Source of the DNA: Candidatus Methanomethylophilus alvi Mx1201
Lineage (GTDB): Archaea > Thermoplasmatota > Thermoplasmata > Methanomassiliicoccales > Methanomethylophilaceae
Assembly: GCF_000300255.2 (NCBI RefSeq)
Contig: NC_020913.1
Coordinates: 990,692-1,054,691 of the forward strand
Direction of reading: 5' to 3'
Length of the DNA: 64,000 nucleotides
The translations under genes and the position numbers were made by a program. Under the pieces are notes generated by a model, which saw nothing but the letters and a program-made list of their open reading frames with translations, ran no database searches and had not been told where the DNA came from. Shown here in pieces: positions 19,588-28,446 of the stretch (position 1 is its first letter; every line of letters starts with the position of its first letter).

Positions 19588-20862
19588 GTGAAGAACTACC
19601 AGATGGCCGCCGCGACCGTCATCCTCCTGGCGGCGACCGTATTCCTCATCGATGCGAACGAGAGCGAATCCGACGGCGACCTCACCCTCCCCGTGGTCAG
19701 CATCGACACGGAGGGCGGGAAGGCCGTGCTCTCCGACACCGACTATCTGGTATGCTCCGTGGACGTAGCGGGATACGAAGACGGGGCCGGAGACATCTCC
19801 GGTGCCGAAGGGAAGATACGCGGCAGGGGTAACACCACCTGGTACGGGAACCACACATGGTGGGACATGCCGAAGAAACCGTACAAGCTCAAGCTGGCCG
19901 AGGAGACGGACCTCTTCGGATTCGGACCTACCGACACCTACATATTCATAGCCAACTACGCCGACCAGAGTCTTTCCAGGGATTACTTCGCATACACGAT
20001 AGCAGACTCCATAGGGCTGGAGCACACACCGTCCTGCCTGTTCGTCGACCTGTACCTCAACGGGATCTACCAGGGCGTCTACATGGTGTGCAACAGGATA
20101 GGCATCGAAAGTGCCAGCGTAGACATCCCTTACATCACGGAGGACCCGGCAGACAGCGGATACATCGTGGAGATGGACGGATGGATCTCTGGAGAGGGCA
20201 CGGAGGAGACGGACTACTTCGTCTTGGACGGGAACTGCTATGCGATAAAGGACCCGGATGTCACGGACCCCCTGTGGACCGCGGAGCATTTCTCGTTCAT
20301 AGAGGGGCGCGTGAGGGAAGCATACGATGCGGTGGCGTCGGGGGACGTAGCCCGGATGGAGGGGTGCATCGACGTGGAGAGCTTCGCACTCACCTACATC
20401 GTGAACGAACTGTTCAACACGGAGGACATAGCGTGGTCCAGCTTCTACATGTATTACGACCCGGCCGACGGACTGATACACAGCGGACCCGTCTGGGACT
20501 TCGACACCAGCTCCGGCAACAGCAGGAGCGAGGCGGCTGACCCGGAATGCCTCTACGCCTCGTACATGAACAAGTGGTATGCAGGCCTCCTGCGCACCGA
20601 CGGGTTCGCGGAGATGGTGGGCGACCTCCTCTCGCTCAACCGTCAGACCATCGTGGACACCATGGATGCGGACATGGAGTACTTGAGATCCCACAGGTAC
20701 GACTTCGAACACAACTTCGACCGGTGGGGCGTTCTGGGGTCCACGATATGGGCCAATCCGGTGGAGTTCGTCCATCTGAGGACCTGGGAGTCGCATGCGG
20801 ACTATCTGTACGGCTGGCTGACGGCCAGCCTGGACCATGTGTGCTCCGTGTACTGCGGATGA
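19588..20862 (+). CDS. CotH-like protein kinase, secreted or membrane-anchored
   Basis: A 424-residue protein with an N-terminal membrane segment (about 5-20) followed by a CotH kinase fold. Visible motifs are G-K-I-R-G-R-G-N-T-T-W, K-K-P-Y-K-L-K with the ATP-binding lysines, L-N-G-I-Y-Q-G-V-Y, and the late G-P-V-W-D-F-D that carries the metal-binding aspartate. CotH proteins phosphorylate spore coat or surface proteins. The start is GTG at 19588 with GGGAGA 6 nt upstream; no ATG gives the signal segment. It is the last gene of the VTC/DUF4956 group and ends 9 bp from the convergent ATPase gene. Confidence 0.85.
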   Translation: MKNYQMAAATVILLAATVFLIDANESESDGDLTLPVVSIDTEGGKAVLSDTDYLVCSVDVAGYEDGAGDISGAEGKIRGRGNTTWYGNHTWWDMPKKPYKLKLAEETDLFGFGPTDTYIFIANYADQSLSRDYFAYTIADSIGLEHTPSCLFVDLYLNGIYQGVYMVCNRIGIESASVDIPYITEDPADSGYIVEMDGWISGEGTEETDYFVLDGNCYAIKDPDVTDPLWTAEHFSFIEGRVREAYDAVASGDVARMEGCIDVESFALTYIVNELFNTEDIAWSSFYMYYDPADGLIHSGPVWDFDTSSGNSRSEAADPECLYASYMNKWYAGLLRTDGFAEMVGDLLSLNRQTIVDTMDADMEYLRSHRYDFEHNFDRWGVLGSTIWANPVEFVHLRTWESHADYLYGWLTASLDHVCSVYCG

Positions 20863-20871
20863 CCCCCGGGA

Positions 20872-22146
20872 TCACTCCCTCAGGGAGGTTATGGGGACCA
20901 CATAAACACCGTCCGGACGCCTGTATGCGTAATCTGTGAGGCCGCATACGACGCACAGGAACTCCGGAGGCCTCCCGTTCTCCTGGTTGCGGATCTTCCG
21001 GTCGATGTCCAGGAGGGATTTCGCACCCTTCTCTATCTCGTTGGCCCCCAGTTTTATCTCGAAGGCGCCCCAGCGTCCGTCCGGGAGTTCAACTATGGCG
21101 TCGATCTCCTTTCCGTCGCCGTCACGGTAATGATACAGTCTGCCTCCGAATGTATCGGCGTATATCCGGAGGTCGTGTTCGCAGAGGGATTCGAAGAGCG
21201 GTCCGAACGATACGGGATCCCGATAATACGACCGAAGGTCGGTCCCTAAGGCGACGGCGGCGAGCGAAGGGTCCGACAAATGTAGTTTGGGCATCTTACC
21301 GACCCTTACATAAGAACGCATACCCGGGTCGAAAGCGGGCTGCCACTCCACGATGTACGACCTCACCAATACATCGAGATATCCGTCGAACGTGTTGTAT
21401 GCCATGGTGCCACCTTCCGAGGCGATACGATACAGGGCCTTCTTCGAAACGACCCTGCTCTCGCTGAGCGCCAAAGAATGCATCAGCCGCCGCATCTTCA
21501 CACCGTTGCGGACGGTCCCATCCAAATGTATGTGGTCGGAGACCAGCTCTTCGAGATACCTTCCGGCAAGTTCCATCGATCCGTCGGCATCCAAGGACAG
21601 AGCGGCGGGCCACCCCCCATGGACGGTCATGTCTACGAGGTCGCGATAATCCGGACCCCTGGTACGCACAGATATGTCGGGCAGGTCGAACAATCCCCTT
21701 AGGGAGACCTTCCCGTCGGAAAGACCTCTCTCGGACAAAGTCATCGTATCCATACGGATGTCCATCATACGGCCTACGCCCGAATGGATGAAATCCCCTC
21801 TGTCCGGGACCGACGAACCGGCGAGGATGAAAAGCCCTTTCCGGACATCGTCATCCACCCTTTGACGGACGGCATCCCAGATGGAGGGGACCTCCTGCCA
21901 CTCGTCGATCAGCCGAGGGGAATCGCCTTCGAGCACCAGCGAGGGATCCATCAGAGCCAGACTTCTGTTCCGATCGTCCCCTCCGGGACCGTCGAGGCAT
22001 ACGGCGCTGTTGCACAGATTTCTGGCGGACCATGTCTTCCCGCACCATCTGGGTCCTTTGAGATTGACTGCACCGCATATGCGCAGGACATCCTCCAATC
22101 TCCGGTCCACGAGCCTGGGGCGATACCTCTCCGTAGAAGATGTCAT
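20872..22146 (-). CDS. AAA ATPase with C-terminal DUF4143 domain
   Basis: A 424-residue protein of the AAA_14/DUF4143 family widespread in archaea and anaerobic bacteria. Walker A is G-P-R-W-C-G-K-T near residue 31 and the L-I-D-E-W-Q-E Walker B region is near 80. The C-terminal part carries a nuclease-like D-A-I-V-E-L ... F-E-I-K pattern. Function is not established; suggestions include conflict or DNA-related roles. It is divergent from hsdM, and 179 bp with two 16-bp direct repeats separate the starts, so it may share regulation with the restriction locus. Confidence 0.85.
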   Translation of the reverse strand: MTSSTERYRPRLVDRRLEDVLRICGAVNLKGPRWCGKTWSARNLCNSAVCLDGPGGDDRNRSLALMDPSLVLEGDSPRLIDEWQEVPSIWDAVRQRVDDDVRKGLFILAGSSVPDRGDFIHSGVGRMMDIRMDTMTLSERGLSDGKVSLRGLFDLPDISVRTRGPDYRDLVDMTVHGGWPAALSLDADGSMELAGRYLEELVSDHIHLDGTVRNGVKMRRLMHSLALSESRVVSKKALYRIASEGGTMAYNTFDGYLDVLVRSYIVEWQPAFDPGMRSYVRVGKMPKLHLSDPSLAAVALGTDLRSYYRDPVSFGPLFESLCEHDLRIYADTFGGRLYHYRDGDGKEIDAIVELPDGRWGAFEIKLGANEIEKGAKSLLDIDRKIRNQENGRPPEFLCVVCGLTDYAYRRPDGVYVVPITSLRE

Positions 22147-22178
22147 GATTGTGCCACATCGTCAGAGGTACATGATGA

Positions 22179-22217
22179 TTGATATATTTTCGGATGTTTT
22201 ATTGATATGTTTTCGGA
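22179..22217. repeat. Two 16-bp direct repeats in the ATPase/hsdM promoter region
   Basis: TTGATATATTTTCGGA at 22179-22194 and TTGATATGTTTTCGGA at 22202-22217, one mismatch, start-to-start 23 bp. Placed between divergent genes, they look like tandem binding sites for a regulator. Confidence 0.5.
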
Positions 22218-22325
22218 AACAACTTCCCAACCCTCCGAGGGTGCCATACAGACGATAAAACGGAAACAGACACCTATTTTAACTGTCCAGGCATTGCGGT
22301 TTTGTTCCAAGAGGCAAGAGGTCAT

Positions 22326-23825
22326 ATGATCACCGGTGAACTTAAAAGCAAAGTGGATGGGTTATGGGAGATATTCTGGACCGGCGGTCTGACAAATCCT
22401 CTGGACGTCATAGAGCAGATAACCTATCTGATGTTCATAAGGGACCTCGACGACCTCGACAACACCCATTCCAAGGAATCCATCATGCTCGGGATCCCCT
22501 TCAAGAGCATTTTCGACGGGGAATACAAAATGGGGAACGGCACGGTGGAAGGGAAGCAGTTCAAATGGTCGTACTTCAGAGACCTTCCTGCGGAAAAGAT
22601 GTTCGAGACCGTCCAATACGGCGTTTTCCCGTTCATCAAACAGATCCACGACAACAAGGACAGTGCGTATTCCAAGTACATGGGCGACGCCATATTCAAG
22701 ATACCCACACCCCAGAAGTTCTCCCAGATAGTGGATGCGCTTGATGAACTCTACGAGTCCATGGACGGCCTCAGTGAAAAGGATGTCCGCGGGGACATCT
22801 ATGAATATCTGCTTTCCAAGTTGTCGACCGCCGGCACCAACGGACAGTTCAGGACACCCAGACACATCATCCGCATGATGGTGGAACTCATGGATCCCAA
22901 GGCCGACGAGACCATATGCGACCCGGCATGCGGTACGGCTGGTTTCCTGGTAGCCGCGAGCGACTATCTGAAGGAGAACAGGTCGAAGGAGATATTCTTC
23001 GACAAGGACAGGAAGGACCACTTCAACAGATCCATGTTCACGGGCTACGACATGGACAGGACCATGCTTCGTATCGGGGCCATGAACATGATGGTCCATG
23101 GGGTGGAGGACCCCCACATCGAATACAAGGACAGCCTTTCGGAACAGAACGAGGACGCCGAGAAGTATTCCTTGGTCTTGGCCAATCCCCCGTTCAAGGG
23201 AAGTCTGGACGACGACATCGTGTCCCCGTCCCTCCTATCCCAGGTGAAGACCAAGAAGACGGAACTCCTTTTCCTGGCACTTTTCATCAGGATCCTCAGG
23301 GTTGGGGGCCGCTGTGCGGCCATCGTACCCGACGGAGTCCTGTTCGGTTCATCCAAGGCCCATAAATCCCTGCGCACGGCATTGGTGGAAGACAACCGCC
23401 TGGAAGCGGTCATCTCCATGCCCAGCGGAGTGTTCAAACCGTATGCGGGCGTATCGACCGCCATCATAATATTCACCAAGACGGGGCACGGTGGAACGGA
23501 TAACGTATGGTTCTACGACATGCAGGCGGACGGGTTCTCCCTGGACGACAAACGTTCTGCTATAGAGGAGAACGACATACCCGACATAATAGCCAGATTC
23601 AGGAACCTCGAGGGTGAGAAGGACAGGAAGAGGACCGACAGGTCTTTCCTCGTCCCCAAGGATGAGATAGCCGGTAACGACTACGACCTCTCCATAAACA
23701 AGTACAAGCAGACGGTCTATCAGGAGGAGAGCTATCCCCCGTCTTCCGAGATAGTGAAGGAGATGAGGAGACTCGCCGAAGAACTGTCGGAAGAACTGAA
23801 GAAACTCGAGGAAATGCTCCAGTGA
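22326..23825 (+). CDS. hsdM: Type I restriction-modification methyltransferase subunit
   Basis: A 499-residue adenine-N6 methyltransferase. The N-terminal helical domain is typical of HsdM (I-E-Q-I-T-Y-L-M-F-I-R-D-L-D-D). The SAM-binding motif I is D199-P-A-C-G-T-A-G-F and catalytic motif IV is N287-P-P-F. HsdM needs the specificity subunit HsdS to find its site, and no hsdS follows: the next large gene is hsdR. The ATG at 22326 has AGAGGT close upstream; an earlier TTG at 22302 would add eight residues. The last residues form a charged helix, as in the family. Confidence 0.92.
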   Translation: MITGELKSKVDGLWEIFWTGGLTNPLDVIEQITYLMFIRDLDDLDNTHSKESIMLGIPFKSIFDGEYKMGNGTVEGKQFKWSYFRDLPAEKMFETVQYGVFPFIKQIHDNKDSAYSKYMGDAIFKIPTPQKFSQIVDALDELYESMDGLSEKDVRGDIYEYLLSKLSTAGTNGQFRTPRHIIRMMVELMDPKADETICDPACGTAGFLVAASDYLKENRSKEIFFDKDRKDHFNRSMFTGYDMDRTMLRIGAMNMMVHGVEDPHIEYKDSLSEQNEDAEKYSLVLANPPFKGSLDDDIVSPSLLSQVKTKKTELLFLALFIRILRVGGRCAAIVPDGVLFGSSKAHKSLRTALVEDNRLEAVISMPSGVFKPYAGVSTAIIIFTKTGHGGTDNVWFYDMQADGFSLDDKRSAIEENDIPDIIARFRNLEGEKDRKRTDRSFLVPKDEIAGNDYDLSINKYKQTVYQEESYPPSSEIVKEMRRLAEELSEELKKLEEMLQ

Positions 23826-23828
23826 GGG

Positions 23829-23990
23829 ATGGATATGGCCATAAAAGGTTCTGGATCCCCCATGGAGGCGGTGGACGAGTACTTCGATATGCTCATCAAA
23901 TCGAAATTTGTAGAGACCGTCGAACCCGATCATCCTGCCGTTTTCCAGAATGTCCATGGATTTCCATCGTTCGGTTTAATATCTACGTAA
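23829..23990 (+). CDS. Small open frame between hsdM and hsdR, unrecognised
   Basis: A 53-codon frame (beginning M-D-M-A-I-K-G-S-G) opening 3 bp after the hsdM stop and ending just before hsdR. AGTGAGGGA upstream could serve as ribosome site. I see no HsdS target-recognition or coiled-coil features. It could be a small accessory protein, the remnant of a deleted hsdS, or chance. Confidence 0.3.
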   Translation: MDMAIKGSGSPMEAVDEYFDMLIKSKFVETVEPDHPAVFQNVHGFPSFGLIST

Positions 23991-24011
23991 ACCGATATGC
24001 CGCCCAGTAAA

Positions 24012-26789
24012 ATGTCTGAAACACAGGACTGCGAACTCTCCGAGGAGGAGATCTCCGAATTCGAGACCCGTAAGAGATACATCGATGAGAAACTCCGCGA
24101 TGCAGGATGGGTCGAGAACCACGATTGGATCGACGAGTATGAACTGGAGGGCATGCCCAACGTCTCCAATGTGGGTTACGCAGACTATGTGCTCTTCAAG
24201 GACGACGGATACCCCCTGGCGGTCGTGGAGGCGAAACGTACGTCCAAGGACCCTTCCGCAGGAAGACACCAGGCGAAATTATACGCAGACCTGCTGGAGA
24301 AGAAGTTCCACAAGAGACCTGTCATCTTCCTCACCAACGGTTTCGAGACACGTATCCTCGACGACCGCAACTATCAGGAACGCAAGGTATGGGGTATCTA
24401 TTGCAAACGCGACCTGGAGAAACTGTTCAACCTCTCCGCCAACCGCGAGAAGAACCTCTCGGATGCCACCATAAAAGACGGCATAAGCGACAGATATTAC
24501 CAGAAAGGGGCCATAAAGGCGGTATGCTCCGCCTTTGAGAAGAAACAGAGGAAGGCCCTGCTGGTGATGGCCACCGGTAGCGGGAAGACCCGTACCATCA
24601 TATCCCTCGTCGACGTCATGCTCCGCAAGGGGTGGGTCCGCAACGTCCTTTTCCTGGCCGACCGTACGAGCCTCGTCTCCCAGGCGGCGGACAATTTCAC
24701 CAAACTCCTCCCGTCCCTGTCGACCACCAACCTGTGCAAGAACAACTGCGATACGCATGCCAGGTGTGTGCTTTCCACCTATCAGACAATGATAAACCTT
24801 ATCGATGACGTAAGGGAGAAGGACAACACCCGCACATTCTCCAACGGGCATTTCGACCTCATAATCGTGGACGAGGCCCATCGCAGCATATACAACAAGT
24901 ACCGGGAGATATTCGATTACTTCGACGGACTCCTGGTCGGTCTGACGGCCACCCCCAAGGACGATATCGACAAGAACACCTATGAAGTGTTCAACCTGGA
25001 GAAGGGCATACCCACATACGGCTACGAGCTCGCCCAGGCCGTCAGCGACGGATTCCTCGTGGATTACAGGTCCGTCGAAGTGGAGACAAAATTCCTGGAC
25101 CGCGGCGTGGTATACGTCGACCTCACCCCCGAGGAGAAGGATGAGTACGAGGAACTCTTCATCAATGACGAGGTCCTGCCCGAGAAGATCGAGAGCCAGA
25201 AGATAAACAAATGGCTGTTCAACCGCGATACGGTCGTACGCGTCCTCGACACCCTCATGAGGATGGGGCTGAAGATCAAAGACGGAAGCGTTCTGGGAAA
25301 GACCATCATCTTCGCAAGGAACCACGAGCACGCCGAGTTCATCCGGGAGGTGTTCAACGAACAGTATCCCAGCCACCTCGACGAATGTCAGGTCATCGAC
25401 AACTACTACTCCTATGCCGACAACATGATCGACAAGTTCAAGGACCCGGAATCCACGGTACGCATAGCCGTCTCGGTCGACATGATGGATACAGGGATCG
25501 ACGTCCCGGATATCCTCAACCTGGTGTTCTTCAAGCCCGTGTACAGCAAATCCAAGTTCTGGCAGATGATCGGGAGAGGGACCAGACTCTGTCCGGGGCT
25601 CATCGACGGGGAGGACAAGGACTGTTTCTACATATTCGACTTCTGCAGGAATTTCGAGTTCTTCAGGGTCAACCCCAAAGGGATCTCCGTGAAAGAGCAG
25701 GATACGATACAGGGCCGTATTTTCACCGTCAAGGCGTTGGTGGCCTGCAAGCTGCAGGAACTCGGCTTCAGGTCCGAACCTTACATCTCCTTCAGGAAAG
25801 ACATCGTCGCAGACCTGAAGAAGAAGATCGATGAGCTCAACAAAGACAACTTCGCGGTCATCCAACACCTCCGCGCCGTGGAACATTACAGCCGTCCGGA
25901 GGTATTGGATTCCCTGACCTTGGAGGATGTCGCAGAGATGGAGGCGGAACTGTCGCACCTCATATTGCCGTACGATGACGATCCGGGCGCCATAAGGATG
26001 GATGCGCTCATGCTGATGATAGAGCGCGGATACATCACCGACTCGCCCAAGAAGATGCTCTTCAAGAAGGTCAGACACTGGGCGGATGCGCTTTCCAAGC
26101 AAATGGTCATACCGGACGTCGCCGACCGCAGGGAGACGATCGAGTACGTCCTCCGCGACGGATATCTGGAGAACGGAGACCTGGAAACATATGAACGCAT
26201 AAGGGTCGATCTTCGCGACATAATGAAATACATCCCTTCCAAGGTAAAGTCCTCCAAGAAGACCAATTTCATCGACGAGATACTTAGCATAGACATCAAT
26301 CCGTCCGAATTGACGGATGAGGGCCTCAGCTCGTATCGCGAGAGGGCCGAACATTATATCCGTACCCATGAAGACGAGGATGTCATCAAAAAACTGAAGA
26401 CCAATGTCCCGCTGGACGATGGCGACGTGGAGAAACTCCAGGAGATCCTCTGGAGTGAGGTCGGCACGATAGACGACTATCAGGCCGAGTACGGGAACAA
26501 ACCTCTGGCACTGTTCATCAGGGAGATCACCGGTCTCGACATGAATGCGGCCAAGAAGACGTTCTCCAAATACCTGGATGAATCCAGATTGGATGATAAG
26601 CAGATCCATTTCGTCAACCAGATCATAGAGTATGTGGTTCGTAACGGGGCCATATCGGATCTATCCGTACTTACAGAATCCCCTTTCACCAACTACGGTA
26701 CGATCCCGGAGCTGTTCAGCGACATGAGCATATGGAGCGGCATAAGGTCTGCGATAAAGGACATCAATTCCAATGCCGGGATAAATTGA
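24012..26789 (+). CDS. hsdR: Type I restriction endonuclease subunit
   Basis: A 925-residue HsdR. The N-terminal nuclease domain has D58 and, 15 residues on, E-A-K. The helicase motor has Walker A A-T-G-S-G-K192-T, D287-E-A-H, and motif VI near Q-M-I-G-R-G-T-R. The remaining third is the helical C-terminal part that docks on the methyltransferase. HsdR translocates DNA and cuts it after HsdS-HsdM recognition. A TATA-like TTTAATAT at 23975-23982 argues for its own promoter and a leaderless start at 24012; an ATG at 23997 is the alternative. All motor and nuclease motifs look intact, so the gene is not obviously decayed. Confidence 0.92.
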   Translation: MSETQDCELSEEEISEFETRKRYIDEKLRDAGWVENHDWIDEYELEGMPNVSNVGYADYVLFKDDGYPLAVVEAKRTSKDPSAGRHQAKLYADLLEKKFHKRPVIFLTNGFETRILDDRNYQERKVWGIYCKRDLEKLFNLSANREKNLSDATIKDGISDRYYQKGAIKAVCSAFEKKQRKALLVMATGSGKTRTIISLVDVMLRKGWVRNVLFLADRTSLVSQAADNFTKLLPSLSTTNLCKNNCDTHARCVLSTYQTMINLIDDVREKDNTRTFSNGHFDLIIVDEAHRSIYNKYREIFDYFDGLLVGLTATPKDDIDKNTYEVFNLEKGIPTYGYELAQAVSDGFLVDYRSVEVETKFLDRGVVYVDLTPEEKDEYEELFINDEVLPEKIESQKINKWLFNRDTVVRVLDTLMRMGLKIKDGSVLGKTIIFARNHEHAEFIREVFNEQYPSHLDECQVIDNYYSYADNMIDKFKDPESTVRIAVSVDMMDTGIDVPDILNLVFFKPVYSKSKFWQMIGRGTRLCPGLIDGEDKDCFYIFDFCRNFEFFRVNPKGISVKEQDTIQGRIFTVKALVACKLQELGFRSEPYISFRKDIVADLKKKIDELNKDNFAVIQHLRAVEHYSRPEVLDSLTLEDVAEMEAELSHLILPYDDDPGAIRMDALMLMIERGYITDSPKKMLFKKVRHWADALSKQMVIPDVADRRETIEYVLRDGYLENGDLETYERIRVDLRDIMKYIPSKVKSSKKTNFIDEILSIDINPSELTDEGLSSYRERAEHYIRTHEDEDVIKKLKTNVPLDDGDVEKLQEILWSEVGTIDDYQAEYGNKPLALFIREITGLDMNAAKKTFSKYLDESRLDDKQIHFVNQIIEYVVRNGAISDLSVLTESPFTNYGTIPELFSDMSIWSGIRSAIKDINSNAGIN

Positions 26790-27017
26790 CCGGATATTGG
26801 TCGATCGTTTGATTAAATCACATGAAAATCCATGTAGGCCGGCGGAGGATCCGATGATCTTGGATCATATGACACGGCCGTCACATCATCGACATCCCTT
26901 CGGTCTTCATACTCAGTAATCCGATACGGATGAGACATCGGATCCGTCGGGCTAGCGAAGGATACATCGGAACCCGCAGGATCCGTCCCGACCATATTTA
27001 TACGCGTACTCCGAATC

Positions 27018-27599
27018 ATGTCCGTGTCCGAACTGGATGTCCTGATATGGATACGCGACAACATGTCCAATGCGTTCCTGGACCTGGCCTCCGAGGCCGC
27101 CGACATATTGGCCAGCGGGGCCGCGGTATACTGTCTGGCACTTCTGCTCATGGTCCCCCGGAGGACCCGCGAACTCGGCATACTGGTGTTCGCCGCCGAG
27201 GCCGTCTGCGACATCCTGTTCGAAATCCCCCTGAAGGAGGTCACCGCCAGGGACCGTCCGTTCATGGAATATCCGGTGAACCTCCTCATCCCCGCCCCCA
27301 CCAACTACTCGTTCCCCTCGGGACACACCGCCAACGCGTCCGTGCTGGCACTTTCGGTCCTGATATATGACAGGAAATGGGGGGCGGCCGCCCTCGTCTG
27401 GGCCGCGTTCGTGGCGTTCTCCCGCCTCTATCTGTTCGTCCATTGGCCGACCGACATCCTGGCCGGGGCACTGGTCGCCGCCGTGTGCGTATGGGCCGTC
27501 CGCGGTCTGATGAAAAGGTTCCTTTTCGGATGGGGGAAATGGTCGGCAGTCATGGAGTTCGACATATGCCGTATGTTCCGTAGACGGCAATCTACATAA
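27018..27599 (+). CDS. PAP2-family membrane phosphatase
   Basis: A 193-residue membrane protein with about five helices and the complete PAP2 acid-phosphatase triad of motifs: K73-x6-R-P (K-E-V-T-A-R-D-R-P), P100-S-G-H103, and S135-R136-x5-H142-x3-D146. Such enzymes dephosphorylate prenyl or lipid phosphates at the outer membrane face. In archaea a role in recycling polyprenyl diphosphate is plausible; the substrate is not determined by sequence. A TATA-like CATATTTATAC about 15-25 bp upstream supports the start. It stands alone after a 228-bp gap. Confidence 0.87.
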   Translation: MSVSELDVLIWIRDNMSNAFLDLASEAADILASGAAVYCLALLLMVPRRTRELGILVFAAEAVCDILFEIPLKEVTARDRPFMEYPVNLLIPAPTNYSFPSGHTANASVLALSVLIYDRKWGAAALVWAAFVAFSRLYLFVHWPTDILAGALVAAVCVWAVRGLMKRFLFGWGKWSAVMEFDICRMFRRRQST

Positions 27600-27702
27600 C
27601 GATGGAGCGAGGTTCCCGATAAACGTAAACCATCGAGACGCCCGCCTGTCCCGTTCGATACAATAGGAGAAACCGTGCGGAGTCTTATGGGGTGCGTAAA
27701 AA

Positions 27703-28338
27703 ATGATACAACATTACATGAAATGCTTCCTGAGGGCCATACTCGCGGGTATCGCCATCGGGCTGGGCGGCTGTATCTTCATGGGTATGGTGACGTCCGA
27801 ATACAAATGGGTCGGGGCGATCCTCTTCTCCATAGGTCTTTTCACGGTCTTCACGTTCAGATTGGACCTCTACACCGGGAAGGTGGGATACGCCGTCGAG
27901 AACAAACCTTCGTACCTGGTGGACCTCGTCGTCATCATCCTCGGTAACTTCGTCGGAGCGCTGATCATCGGTCAGATGATCCCCATGCCCGAAGCGGCCG
28001 AGGTCCTGATAGTCGATGCGAAACTGGGCGGGGACATAGACTGGTGGCGCGTGTTCTGCAAGGGCGTGTTCTGCGGTATGCTGATGTTCATCGCCGCAGA
28101 CTACTACAAGACCCAGAAAAAGTATCTGGCTACCTTCGTATGCGTCCCCGTCTTCATATTGGCCGGGTTCGAGCACTCGATAGCGGACATGTTCTACTTC
28201 TGTGCCTCCGGGACGTTCACGCTCGACGCCTTCCTCTTCATCCTCGTGGTGATAGTCGGGAACGCCGTCGGAGGGATACTCATCCCCCTGTGCAAGAAGT
28301 ACATGTACGAGGACCCGCCGACCGGGAACCCCCAATAA
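27703..28338 (+). CDS. Formate/nitrite transporter (FNT) family channel
   Basis: A 211-residue membrane protein with six predicted helices, near the short end for the family. Typical elements are A-G-I-A-I-G-L-G-G in helix 1, G-N-F-V-G-A in the middle, and A-G-F-E-H-S-I-A-D-M-F, which carries the conserved pore histidine. FNT proteins pass formate, nitrite or hydrosulfide. With Fhs consuming formate and a sulfite/nitrite reductase in the same window, formate or nitrite are both credible; the sequence alone does not choose. Confidence 0.85.
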   Translation: MIQHYMKCFLRAILAGIAIGLGGCIFMGMVTSEYKWVGAILFSIGLFTVFTFRLDLYTGKVGYAVENKPSYLVDLVVIILGNFVGALIIGQMIPMPEAAEVLIVDAKLGGDIDWWRVFCKGVFCGMLMFIAADYYKTQKKYLATFVCVPVFILAGFEHSIADMFYFCASGTFTLDAFLFILVVIVGNAVGGILIPLCKKYMYEDPPTGNPQ

Positions 28339-28349
28339 ACCTTACAGGA

Positions 28350-28378
28350 CCGGGTACGGGGATGAGACCCGTATCCGG
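28350..28378. terminator. Bidirectional hairpin between FNT and aminotransferase genes
   Basis: CCGGGTACGGG (28350-28360), a 7-nt loop, CCCGTATCCGG (28368-28378): an 11-bp stem with one G-U pair between convergent genes. Confidence 0.5.
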
Positions 28379-28446
28379 CCGCCATATTCTGTCGGATACA
28401 CTGCCGTTACAAGCGGGATTTGTCGGAAAAGACCGCCTGGAACGTC

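Noticed and set aside
24279..26609. Open frame of 776 codons on the minus strand
   Set aside because: Antisense to hsdR, which has all nuclease and helicase motifs in frame.
26790..27017. Possible small gene in the 228-bp gap after hsdR
   Set aside because: Both strands give only short frames without ribosome site or motif; the only signal is the TATA box of the PAP2 gene.
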